A stretch of DNA of 64,000 nt, from positions 6,126,360 to 6,190,359 of the forward strand of contig NW_020653713.1 of the NCBI RefSeq assembly GCF_003589595.1. Direction: 5' to 3'. Positions within the stretch are counted from its first letter, which is position 1. Every line of letters starts with the position of its first letter. The position numbers were made by a program, and so were the translations under genes. This document shows, one piece after another, positions 55,226 through 64,000 of the stretch. Source of the stretch: Hyposmocoma kahamanoa. Its lineage: Eukaryota; Arthropoda; Insecta; Lepidoptera; Cosmopterigidae. Under the pieces are notes generated by a model. It worked only from the letters and a program-made list of their open reading frames with translations, was not told the origin of the DNA and did not search any database.

Positions 55226-55806
55226 GTGGTACAGTCTTCAACCAATTATGTCTATTGATGCAAACCACCCTATTTTTTCACTATAGTTACAATAGTTATT
55301 AATTAAATACTCCTTAACTTACCTCCTAAACTTAACTCCTTGCTTGAACTTGAACCTGACTTATGTAAGAAAGTATGTCGTGCTACAAATAAAAAAAACT
55401 CCGTACCGACCATGGTTGTAATGGAACGAAAACAGACCCGCGGGTTTGGAGCATTATAGTCAAGTTAGCCACCATGAAATCATACCATTTATAAGAAAGT
55501 GTGATGAAAATACTCTTAATCTTCTCTTTTAAAGAGGTGTACGCCGATCATAAAACCACCGGCGGCAGTGTCTTATGCTTTCTCGACCGTCAGCGAGGGG
55601 CATTCAGTCCCGGTACCGTGATTATAGATTCCCGGTACTCCCGGATATAGCAAGTAATAGCTATGAGTAATATTGAACGTTGGCATCTTCGCACGGGCGC
55701 ACGTTACTTCCATTATAATGCTACTTAAACTTATTACTTAACTACAATATGATTTTCGTATATTATGTTATGTTAAATTTAATAGTAATTATCTCTCAAA
55801 TATATA
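55226..55806. other. No supported feature
   Basis: No recognised content. Confidence 0.4.
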
Positions 55807-55911
55807 TTTCACGATTATTACACATAGGAAATGAAACTTTTTTCCGGATTTAGGTTTGTTTCAAAAATCAAATATACGCGATTTAAATCCGGAAAAATAG
55901 TTTCATTTCTT
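55807..55911. repeat. Family D hairpin lacking its centre
   Basis: CACGATTATTACACATAGGA...TTCCGGATTTAGG is followed directly by TTTGTTTCAAAAATCAAATA...GATTTAAATCCGGAAAAATA. Both arms remain but the central CGGGCCC block is deleted. Confidence 0.65.
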
Positions 55912-55921
55912 ATATATAACT

Positions 55922-56134
55922 GCCTCTGTGGCCGAACGGTTACCTTGCCGGACTGCCACGCAGAGGTCCCAGGTTCGATTCCCGGGCCGGGAGAAATATT
56001 TGTATGACCTACATTTGTTTCTCTCGTGAGTTTGGGTGTAAATTGTGCTTGTCTATATGTGTGTCCATGGCACCCGCGACACAGGGTTTCCCTAGTGCGG
56101 GGCTATGTTGAGTGTGTGTGTTATTATTATTATA
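55922..56134 (+). repeat. Family A tRNA-headed SINE
   Basis: Complete copy: GCCTCTGTGGCCGAACGGTT, GGTTCGATTCCCGGGCC, body, (TTA)n tail. Inserted next to the D hairpin. Confidence 0.9.
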
Positions 56135-58294
56135 TGTTTAACTTTGATCAGAGAATGAAGTTTTCTTTATTATTTTTGGTATTATTATTACGTTAATTAT
56201 TAAACAGGTGCGAATAACCCGAAAAAAACATACTTACTGGTTACAGTTTAAGTTTTTCAAGAAGTATCACGATTACCGGGAGTACCGGTACCGATCTGAG
56301 CCCAGCACCAGGAATCAAAATTTTTGGAACAGGACCGATTCTGCAAGTCCTTCATGCGATGAAATGTTGCCCGAAATCTGACCGTTGATTGGAGCTTGTA
56401 GGCTTTCTCTTCCACAATATTGCGTCCCGAGATACATCCGGCTTGATTCATACAAATTTGAAAATTAAAACCAAAAGAGTGGACCGCCTGTTGTGTTGTT
56501 TAGTCTATGTCGAAGGTGCTCGCAGGTGCCTGTACAATTGATTGCCAGCGGTTAAAATGCGAGCTCGGCATTTACATTGGCGTAGCGCCTTAATTTGCGT
56601 AAGTGATACTTGAATTGTTGAAACGCGCATTCCACAATAGGTATATATATATACACATAATCAACTAAAGTATTGTAAACGAGCTGTGCAAAATTTAAAT
56701 CCGCTTTATATGTTTTACAATCAGTTAATAATAATTGTATCAACAGATTTTAAATGTCAAAATATTGCAGTAAATTATTTTTAACCCCTTGACAAAAAGA
56801 TAAGAAAGTAAAGATAACCTGTACTTTTTAATGTATAGATTCAAGTTAACCTTAAAAATTATAACCAGATATGGCAAAATGCAGAGTATCCCACACGTCA
56901 AATAATATATGTAGAGCGGATAACACCTTTATTTGAATACCACAAATATTTAAAATTAAAAGATAAAAAATGAAAACAAATTATACACACTTCGTCAATT
57001 TCATAATTTATAAAAAAAAAATAACAATATAAATAAGCGGATCAGGAGCGGGTGTAGCTTCGTTGCATTCGTCGTAATCATGTCGTAATACACACATTCC
57101 CCAATGGGCAGTCACACTGACGCGTGCACGGGTCTGGCGCGGTGCCTGTAGTTGATGTTTTCTGAATATTTCCAAAAAATATCAATATCGAGATCTATGG
57201 ATCTCAACGAAAAGATAATAAACATATTTATTTGTACAAGCCTTTTGACCAAAACTATAAAATCTCAGTTTTGAAAGCAAAACTATGGCAGTGGATTGCA
57301 GATCAGTTAAGTGAAAGTAGTAAGGGTTTTATTATTGTTAATTATTGAAATAGATCACAATCTTTTGTCTAATTTGAAATGCGTCATTCGTAGCAACCGT
57401 TGCTGCTGTCTAGTCGAGAACACCCCACCCGCTGTCGACTCGCGCCCGCGGGCCGCGTTGTGTGTGATAAAGGCAAATAAACAGCGCGTCTCACGCGACC
57501 CGACCCCCAACCGGTTTATTTTTTTATGTGTTTGTTGTTGTAAATTTTTATGCTCGTACTGTACTCTACAGTAAGAATATTAATTTCTTTAAACTTCCGT
57601 CTCAAAGATACTCTAAGGCCTTGACTGCAAATTGCCCTAACTGCACGTTTTTGCGGGGCAAAGATTCTATTAATATCAACGGCGTTACCTTATATAACCT
57701 TAATGAAGAGGCGGTGTCATTCAAAGGAGGAGCAAAGAGCAAAGCAAAAGAAAGAAGTAAAGAGGGCTACAAAGATAAAAGAAGCCCTCAGCTTTAAAAA
57801 AACATTCGAGGCGAGGGCTTAACAAATACTCGTCGGCATAACTTGATTAATTTCGTCCGGTGTTCTTAGGATAGCCGTCAAGTTAACGCGATTCCCAATT
57901 ATTTAATCGAGGGGAAATTACAGGATATTCCACTCGATTATTATCACTCTCGACATTTTGATCGATGCTAATCTTAGCCGAAAATATTGATATTGATGAA
58001 AATTAGGGGCCGCTTCAGACGGTAAAAATATTGCAGAACGTTTTCCAGCTTTTTTCAGAATTTAATTAATAACCTTCGAAGACGAGATATCTAAAAACAA
58101 TTTTTAACGTTTTCGACGAACGAATGCTTTGAATTTGAATTTGATATATTGATTGTCGATTGTTTTTTACCCCCGACGCAAGAAGATGGGAGTTTTAAAT
58201 TTGAAGCCTATATAAATATTTCCGTGGTATACCTGTACGTTTGTATGTTTGACAGTGGCATCGAGAAGTGCAAACGACAAGGCCTGTGTAAGAT
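56135..58294. other. No supported feature (2.1 kb)
   Basis: AT-rich with a GC-rich patch at 57400-57520. The frames at 56257-56451 (minus) and 57528-57797 (plus) are below 90 codons and match no family I know. A low-confidence exon cannot be excluded. Confidence 0.4.
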
Positions 58295-58740
58295 CGAACA
58301 CTTAGAAAAAATTCCTTCGATCCGGCCGAATTCGAACCGAGACCTCTTCTAGCAAACCGTGCCAGACGCTATGTCAACTAAGCACGGAACGAACCAGCGC
58401 ACCTTACGAATTATTCTATATGCTTGTTTGTCGGGTCTTTGTATTTGGTTTTCAACGACTTTTTAGGCGTAGTGCCATCTATGAGATATCTATGAAAGTA
58501 TTTCGTCACTCAGTTAGGTAACTTTACAGCTACCAGCCCTGGCTAGAGATGTCGCTATTATCTGTAATTAAATTTGTATTCAATTGATATTAAATTATTT
58601 TTTGTGAAATTACTCCACTAGTTTGTTATAATTATTAATACAAAGATCGAACACTTAGAAAAACTTTCTTCGATCCGGCCGGATTCGAACCGACGTCTTC
58701 TAGCAAACCGTGTCAGACGCTATGCCAACCAAGCTTTTAT
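58295..58740 (-). repeat. Two family G copies in tandem
   Basis: 58295-58505 (CCTTCGATCCGGCCGAATTC...CGACTTTTTAGGCGTAGTGC) and 58540-58740 (TTTGTATTCAATTGATATTA...CGATCCGGCCGGATTCGAAC...GCCAACCAAGC) follow each other in the same orientation. The second is truncated. Confidence 0.65.
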
Positions 58741-58894
58741 ATTTTTTTATTAAATTTGATTGCAGTACCTCAAGAACCGCAAGTATTGTACTAATCTTAG
58801 TCCTTTCAATAGGTACATCAAAACGTTCCCCTGTACCACCAGGTCTTTTTTGTTTTCACAAACGCTAAAAAGTGTTTCTCCTTGTGTTTTTAAA
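58741..58894. other. No supported feature
   Basis: Short spacer. Confidence 0.3.
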
Positions 58895-58982
58895 TATTTA
58901 TCGCGTTCTTAGGTTTTCGCGATTGTTACACATAGGAAATGAAACTATTTTTCCGGATTTAAATCGCGTATATTTGTTTTTT
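58895..58982 (+). repeat. Family D left arm abutting the LTR element
   Basis: CGCGTTCTTAGGTTTTCGCG...GATTTAAATCGCGTATATTT, ending at the first base shared with the LTR. Confidence 0.75.
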
Positions 58983-58986
58983 GTGT

Positions 58987-59053
58987 CTAGATCAATAAAG
59001 TCACTCTTGTATCGTCATTCGGTTGTTTCACTCGCAAACCTCATAACCTTATA
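58987..59053 (+). repeat. 5' LTR remnant
   Basis: 67 bases from CTAGATCAATAAAG to CCTTATA match the 3' part of the 3' LTR (63048-63115). The first 31 bases of the LTR are replaced by a family D arm. Confidence 0.75.
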
Positions 59054-59071
59054 TGGCGACCCTGCCATGTC
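59054..59071 (+). other. Primer binding site candidate
   Basis: TGGCGACCCTGCCATGTC directly follows the LTR end. TGG is the usual start (complement of tRNA CCA). TGGCGACC is, from memory, like the tRNA-Arg sites of some insect gypsy elements. Confidence 0.5.
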
Positions 59072-59699
59072 TGAGTACTGCCGCTGGTGCGGCGACTCAT
59101 GTTGCAAATAAAATATAAATTATATCTGGCTTCGTGCGCATCAAAATGAAAACTCGCAAGCTCCGAAACCACAGCCACAAGTGACTTCCCAAATTGGTTA
59201 TCAAAATACGGTAACCAATATCCCAGGTGGAAACTCACATTGGAATGATCTCCTGGTGTGTGCTGGCACTTATAATACACACGTCGGTCGGCACAATCAT
59301 CGTCGTACGCTACTGCGTAAAATGCTTCAACAAAAGGGTCGACTGTGGAGTCGAGACTGGGGTGCTACGTCTCCAGAAGATCGGTTAATACTCTACAAAT
59401 AAACTATATTCCTCTCTGTGATGTGACGTTGTGATAATACGGTGTGCGTGTGATGTGTTCTTGTGAAAAGTGACTATAGTGAAATTTAAAAGGCGTAAAT
59501 CTCCATGAACATTTATATATGTGGTTATTATGGCGGAAAAGGTACGATAATTTTGACATTTTAACATAAGATTTTTTTACTCAAATAACGATACCGTACA
59601 TTTAGAATAAATATATAAAGTTTAGGTATATTTATAATAAGGTGTAATTAAGTATATATAAGTAATATGTAAGTAATGATTTAATATTGTGCGATTTTT
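59072..59699 (+). other. Untranslated leader of the LTR element
   Basis: Lies between the primer site and the gag start. The short frame at 59181-59402 has no recognisable domain. Confidence 0.4.
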
Positions 59700-60765
59700 A
59701 TGGCTAATTATTTGAACAAACTATATGAGGAATTACGTGCTATTAGAGAATATTTAATTAAAATCGGACCTAAGAGGCGAAAGTAGTAAATCAACTAAGA
59801 AAAACTCGGAGAAGCGGAAGAGGAAACTGAGGAAAGGAAGAATCGGATGTAAGTGACAGTAGTTATAGTGAGAGCGTCTTTACCAAATATGGCGAAATTT
59901 GGCTTAAAAATTGCGCTTAGTCTTTTGCCGGTTATGACTGATAAGGAAGAGAACACGAAGGAATTTATTGACGGAATAGAGTACTACGGATCTACTTTAG
60001 CACCTTCAAAAAAAACGCAATTAATTTCCTTTGTTTTAAAGATCCGTCTTTCTCAATCGGCAAAGTTAAAAATATTTGGTAAATACGAGACGATTGCTGA
60101 CCTACTTAAGGATATGCATATGTACACTTACTACCCCTAAAGGCGGCAACTGCACTTCAATCGAAGTTGCAAACTATTAGGCAGAGCGAGCGCAGTATTT
60201 CACATTTCGGACAGGACCTTTCGGAATTATTTAGAGATTTAACTATTTCGCAGGCCGACGGAAACACAGACCACTATAATATTTTGTGTCCACTGAACGA
60301 AAAGTTCGCTACAAAAAGCTTTGCCGACGGCCTGCGAAATCGTCGAATCGGAACTATAATTTCAGCACGTGATTACAAATCGCTCAAAGACGCCACACAA
60401 GCAGCCGAAGAAGAAGAAATGACGTCGGTTCCAGGTTCTGCTGATATTCTAGGCATGCGCAGATAGGGGCGAGGTAACTTCATATCCCGCAGGAGTTACA
60501 GAGGACAGCGAGATTCCTATACAAGGGGACCACGATATTCTAGGGGAGGTAATCAAAATTACAAATACACTCCACAACCCTAATATCAAACCAATACCAG
60601 AGGTCCGTTACGTGGCGTAACGTCAAGAGGTAGGTACAATTTCGAATGCCGTCCTTACATGCAAAGGAATATTCATGCCATGTCACACGGATCGCGCGTG
60701 ACTACAGATGAACATGAGCGCGATCAACCAACTATGGACACATTGAATCATTTTTTTCGAGCCTA
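59700..60765 (+). pseudogene. gag (capsid and RG-rich nucleocapsid), broken
   Basis: Structural protein of the retrotransposon particle. An ATG at 59700 opens MANYLNKLYEELRAIREYL and stops at 59784-59786. The capsid-like part continues at 59853-60140 (KEENTKEFIDGIEYYGSTLA, LISFVLKIRLSQSAKLKIFG) and, in another frame, 60167-60466 (RQSERSISHFGQDLSELFRD, FADGLRNRRIG). After a TAG the same frame is RG-rich (SRRSYRGQRDSYTRGPRYSR), replacing the CCHC zinc knuckle that many gypsy elements carry. It ends near 60765. At least two frameshifts and two stops. Confidence 0.75.
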
Positions 60766-61239
60766 AATATGTTAATGCATGCAATAGTTTCATTCGAATT
60801 CCAATGCAATTATTTTTTTCTGCTTATTTTTTTTATTTCTGTTGTCAAGTACGATCAAATCATAAGTTTACAAATTCCATTCCATAAACAAAGGCTACGT
60901 ATAAACGGAATCGATGGAAGTGTATATTCGGACGGATTTGTTTGTTTAAAATTGAATATAAAGGAACTAGTTTTCGGACATGAATTTTACGTATTTGAAA
61001 GGATACCAGATAAAGGATATTTTCTTCAGAAACATAAATCAATTTTGGATTTTGAATTAAATACCATAGACTTGACTACAGAGAGCGGAAAATCGGTGTC
61101 ACTGAAACTTCAATATATCGATAGTCATAATTATTCATATTTGACAGTACCAGCCCGAAGCGAAACTATTCACTATTTTCATACAAACATTATAGAGGAC
61201 TGCGTTGTAAACTCACAAGAACTTGTCGTCTTGAATTTG
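60766..61239 (+). pseudogene. Retroviral-type aspartic protease region, degenerate
   Basis: Open frame with ISVVKYDQII, RLRINGIDGSVYSDGFV and VVNSQELV, the usual surroundings of the gypsy protease and its link to RT. The catalytic D-T/S-G triad expected just before ISVVK is not there (FFLLIFF instead), so it cannot be active. Similarity stops around 61228-61240, where the inverted segment begins. Confidence 0.65.
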
Positions 61240-61412
61240 GTTGTTAATTTTCTATAGTCTATGACTACACGCCATTTTTTGATACCCGATGAATCTAACT
61301 TCTTCGGTGCTAGCAATAGTGGGCTTGACCAGGCACTCCTAGTTTCTTCTATTACTCCGTCATCTAGCATTCTCTTTATTTGCTTATCGATTTCCGCTTT
61401 TCATTTCGGGTT
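61240..61412 (-). pseudogene. Reverse transcriptase N-terminal fragment, inverted
   Basis: On the minus strand, inside a plus-strand element, the frame reads AEIDKQIKRMLDDGVIEETR, SAWSSPLLLAPKK and KWRVVIDYRKL. These are the conserved opening blocks of gypsy reverse transcriptase (fingers, motifs before the YxDD palm, which is absent). Orientation is opposite to gag, protease and integrase. It encodes only about 55 residues. Confidence 0.85.
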
Positions 61413-61665
61413 AATAAAAAAAGTTAAGTTAGACAAATTTGAAAGAGAAGGATTAATAACGGAAAAATCGTATTATTTTGTCTATGTACCAAGCAAGTCA
61501 AGTATTTTCCTCAGTAGATTTTCTCGACCATCAATCATGCGAGGCGTATTGGTGAGAGACTTATCTAATTTATGTAGGAAATTAAGCATAGAAGTGTGCA
61601 TTATAAAAGTTGAAAATAATGAAGAGTTTATTGCAGGGATAGTTAATGAAATAAACTCAAAAGTG
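61413..61665 (+). pseudogene. Region linking RT/RNase H to integrase, remnant
   Basis: An open frame (FEREGLITEKSYYFVYVPSK...NNEEFIAGIVNEINSKVCKE) runs up to the integrase. No RNase H motif is recognisable; it probably represents the pre-integrase spacer. Confidence 0.4.
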
Positions 61666-62707
61666 TGCAAAGAATAAATAACGACGATGACAAGCGAATT
61701 ATACTTAATGACTTTCACCTTTTGCCCACTAGTGGCCACGCGGGCATCAGGCGAATGACTAAAAATATAAAAAAGTTTTACTATTGGTCTAGCATGGATA
61801 GGGATATTAACCATTTCTATCAAAATGTGAACAGTGCCAGACACATGGCATTAAAACAAAACAACCCATGGAAATTACAACCACGTCAAGTTACGCGTTT
61901 GAAAAAAATTATTTGGACATAATAGGACCACTACCTAAGGATGATATAGGTCATTGTTACGCGCTCACATTGCAATGCGAACTCTCGAAGTTCGTAGTCT
62001 TGTAGTGTATCCCTTACACTACAAGAACGCTACATCAGTTGCCAGGGCGTTAGTAAACAACTTTATCTTACGGTACGGAATCCCGCGTGAAATCGCGACT
62101 GACCGTGGATCAGAGTTTGTTTCAAACACTATGAACCAGGTATGTGAACTTCTTACAATCAAACAGCTGACATCAACCGCTTACCATTACGAGTCAATTG
62201 GAGTAATGGAAAACACACACAAGACGTTAGGTGCGTATTTAAGAATATATTGTGAAAATCGTCCTAACTCATGGAGTAGCTGGCTACCCTACTGGTGCTT
62301 CGCACACAACACGGTGCATACGAAGACTAAATACACTCCACATGAGTTGGTATTCGGTAAAACGTGTACTACCTAATAATTTTAATGCTGGCATTGATCC
62401 CTTGTACAAGTTTGATAGCTATCCACAAGAGTTTAGATGCAGATTACAGATAGCTCAAAAAGATGCAAGAACGAATTTACTTGAAAGTAAGATGAAAAGA
62501 AAGGTAAGTTATGACAAAACTCTAAATCCAAAAAATTATTAAGTAAGTAATTGCTTGTTAGTGAAAAATAAAGAAGGGAATAAAATAGATAAGGTATATT
62601 TGAGTCCGTTTTTAATAATCAAAGTCTTAGGTTGCAACGTACAAATTTTGGAAAAGGCTAAAGAAATAATCGTTCATAAAAATTGCACTAAACCATATAC
62701 AATGTAA
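61666..62707 (+). pseudogene. Integrase, frameshifted
   Basis: Joins element cDNA to the host chromosome. The zinc-binding domain is at 61690-61850 (LLPTSGHAGIRRMTKNIKKF, YYWSSMDRDINHF); the two cysteines of HHCC appear as V and A (YQNVNSARHM). Catalytic core: first Asp in YLDIIGPL (codon 61916), second in ATDRGSEFVS (62101), Glu in GVMENTHKTL (62209). There are 35 residues between the last two, the D,D35E spacing. The first Asp is in a different frame from the others. C-terminal part YKFDSYPQEFRCRLQIAQKD, then VYLSPFLIIKVLG, ending at a TAA (62705-62707). At least three frameshifts. Confidence 0.85.
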
Positions 62708-63016
62708 TGATAAAAAAAAATATAGTTATGTAATAATAATGTACTTTGTTGTTAATTTATAATAAATACTGAAGTCAATTTATAATTAATTAAAAAATAA
62801 AAATGTAACGACTATATGTATAGCCAATATTTACTTTTAAATTAATAAGTTAAAGTTTATATTATTATGGTTTTAATGAATTAATGGTGTATTCTAAGTA
62901 GCATATATAATTGTGATTTATGCACTCAAATGTATTAAAATCTATTTACTTAAGTATAATGTAACTATAATAAAATAAAACGACCATTTTAATTTATTAT
63001 CCCCCTTTGGGGAAGA
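62708..63016 (+). other. 3' untranslated region and polypurine tract candidate
   Basis: Very AT-rich. GGGGAAGA at 63009-63016 immediately before the 3' LTR is the likely polypurine tract. No envelope-like frame. Confidence 0.5.
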
Positions 63017-63115
63017 TGTAGTGTAGTATAATATATACATATTATCCCTAGATCAATAACGTCGTCTTGTGTCGTCATCCTGTATTGTTTCACTCGCAAA
63101 CCTCTTAACCTTATA
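63017..63115 (+). repeat. 3' LTR (99 bp)
   Basis: Starts TGTAGTGTAGTATAATATAT after the purine tract and ends AACCTCTTAACCTTATA, collinear with the 5' remnant. Confidence 0.65.
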
Positions 63116-63429
63116 CGTTGGAAATCACCACTGAGGGAAAGTCTTAACGCCGCGATTAATTCTTTATGTAAAATGGGTCATCTAGAGCATATTTGCAGAA
63201 CTACAAAATACTTTTGTTGATCGAATGTTGTTATATGATTTTGCTATTTTACTGGAGGCACAAAAAGCCTTTCACAATATAGAGATATTTAACTGTTTGA
63301 ACAGTGTTTCCTTACAGTAATTCATGTCTAAAAAAGAGTTTATTGCCACTTTGTTAGTATTTTTTTCAAAATGCGGGCACCATTTCTGAGTAAGAAAACA
63401 ATTTGAACTTGTAATAATAGTAGGAACCG
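63116..63429. other. No supported feature
   Basis: Spacer. Confidence 0.3.
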
Positions 63430-63690
63430 TCAGGTACCAAGAGCACGGTCACACTTGAGCAGAAGCGCGTCGCCGGATGTCATATATCCGCACAGCGTTA
63501 TATCCGGATATCCGCCATCAATTACCGGCTCTCTGGGATGTCGAGCTTCGATAACTACCTTATAGGCAAACTTGTGTTTCATTATATCCTCAGTAAACTG
63601 CAATACTGCTCCAGGCATGATACCTTCTGAGGTTATGATTTCTGATTGACTTCGTTGTCGAGTGTTCAGCAACGAAATCACATATTTCAT
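63430..63690 (-). CDS. Unrecognised 86-codon open frame
   Basis: Minus-strand ATG frame with a well-mixed composition (ITSEGIMPGAVLQFTEDIMK, HPREPVIDGGYPDITLCGYM), more protein-like than the other small frames in the window. No signal peptide or domain recognised, and no splice or promoter context. It could be a short gene, part of an old element, or chance. Confidence 0.15.
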   Translation of the reverse strand: MKYVISLLNTRQRSQSEIITSEGIMPGAVLQFTEDIMKHKFAYKVVIEARHPREPVIDGGYPDITLCGYMTSGDALLLKCDRALGT

Positions 63691-63787
63691 TGCGTTTGTG
63701 GTATAAAAAATACATTTTCTTCAAAATATTAAGTTTATTTTATATTACGATGTTCTTACTACCACAATATTCAATATCGTGTGTTTG

Positions 63788-63870
63788 AGTTTTTTCATAG
63801 ATTTTTCACAGATGGCGCTTCGGCAAAAAGTAGTTAAAAACCAAAAACAAAGATCTACAACAAGCTAATA
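63788..63870 (+). repeat. Family G fragment
   Basis: TTTTTCACAGATGGCGCTTC and AAAGTAGTTAAAAACCAAAA are the inverted version of the GACTTTTT...AGCGCCATCTGTGA block in other G copies. Confidence 0.45.
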
Positions 63871-64000
63871 GAAAAAATGTACCATTCTGACTCCTCCAAC
63901 TTATCTGTTGGGCGAGCGTTAGGCACGGTATGCTGAAAGCGCTGGTTCTAATACATAGGGCGCACTATAATTTTCCGAAACTGGCCACATACATAAACAA

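Larger units (their letters stand above)
58987..63115 (+). mobile_element. Ty3/gypsy-type LTR retrotransposon, internally deleted and rearranged
   Basis: About 4.1 kb. A 5' LTR remnant (58987-59053) and a 3' LTR (63017-63115) share CTAGATCAATAA and GTTTCACTCGCAAACCTC. Between them, in order, are a primer-binding-site candidate, gag, protease, an inverted reverse-transcriptase scrap, and integrase. This gag-PR-(RT)-IN order, with integrase last, is the Ty3/gypsy arrangement. Most of RT and all of RNase H are missing; no envelope frame is seen. Every coding part has frameshifts or stops, so it is a fossil. Confidence 0.85.

Noticed and set aside
57311..57797. Possible gene in the 57.3-57.8 kb frames
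   Set aside because: Frames are below 90 codons, composition is repeat-like, and no motif or splice context was seen.
60860..61042. Minus-strand frame in the LTR element
   Set aside because: Antisense of the protease region with no motif, unlike the true inverted RT fragment at 61240-61412.
1..64000. CRISPR array, bacterial operon, rRNA or riboswitch
   Set aside because: No regularly spaced short direct repeats, no dense coding and no conserved RNA sequence; the content is eukaryotic repeat DNA.

Overview
The window looks like a gene-poor, transposon-rich stretch of a lepidopteran (moth or butterfly) nuclear genome. This rests on the AT-rich sequence, two 400-base runs of N (assembly gaps), and several interspersed repeat types I recognise from Lepidoptera. 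These are a jockey-like LINE 3' end, a tRNA-headed SINE, a repeat ending in CAGTGGGACGTATA, and a widespread repeat containing GTGACGGGACGAACAAG. There is no bacterial or viral gene organisation. I found no host gene that I can name; the only candidate host coding sequence is one 72-bp exon near 19.5 kb with a damaged duplicate beside it.

Real coding content comes from mobile elements. (1) A complete but dead mariner (8611-9886, TA target duplication, TIRs) carries a D,D34D transposase broken by one frameshift and one stop. (2) A jockey-like LINE 3' end lies at about 17.95-18.35 kb, and another LINE C-terminus remnant at about 0.7 kb. (3) An intact 384-codon ORF1-like protein (47685-48839, minus strand) sits in a 1.4-kb A-tailed insertion that lacks reverse transcriptase. 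(4) A decayed Ty3/gypsy-type LTR retrotransposon (58987-63115) has gag, protease and integrase remnants and an inverted scrap of reverse transcriptase.

The rest is a mosaic of short non-autonomous elements. I use letters for families: A = tRNA-headed SINE (9 copies); B = about 290-bp A-tailed repeat (about 20 copies); C = repeat with AACCGACYTCAAAA ends; D = long-hairpin repeat containing CGGGCCCTTTACAGG; E = hAT-type MITE with 8-bp target duplications (3 complete copies, 1 truncated); F = repeat with GGGTCGTATTC ends; G = a second tRNA-like repeat; H = AT-rich foldback; I and J = longer dispersed repeats. Single-copy inverted-repeat elements lie at 2223, 13105, 22850, 29889, 31948, 37691, 47091 and 52196.

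Nesting can be read directly and gives relative ages. The mariner is inside a C copy. A B copy is inside a J copy. An E copy is inside a 0.7-kb TIR element. The ORF1 retro-insertion is inside the terminal repeat of another TIR element. A Harbinger-like MITE is inside a tandem repeat. No working gene network can be inferred. All family names are assigned by eye, and all coordinates of degenerate repeats are approximate to about 10-20 bases.
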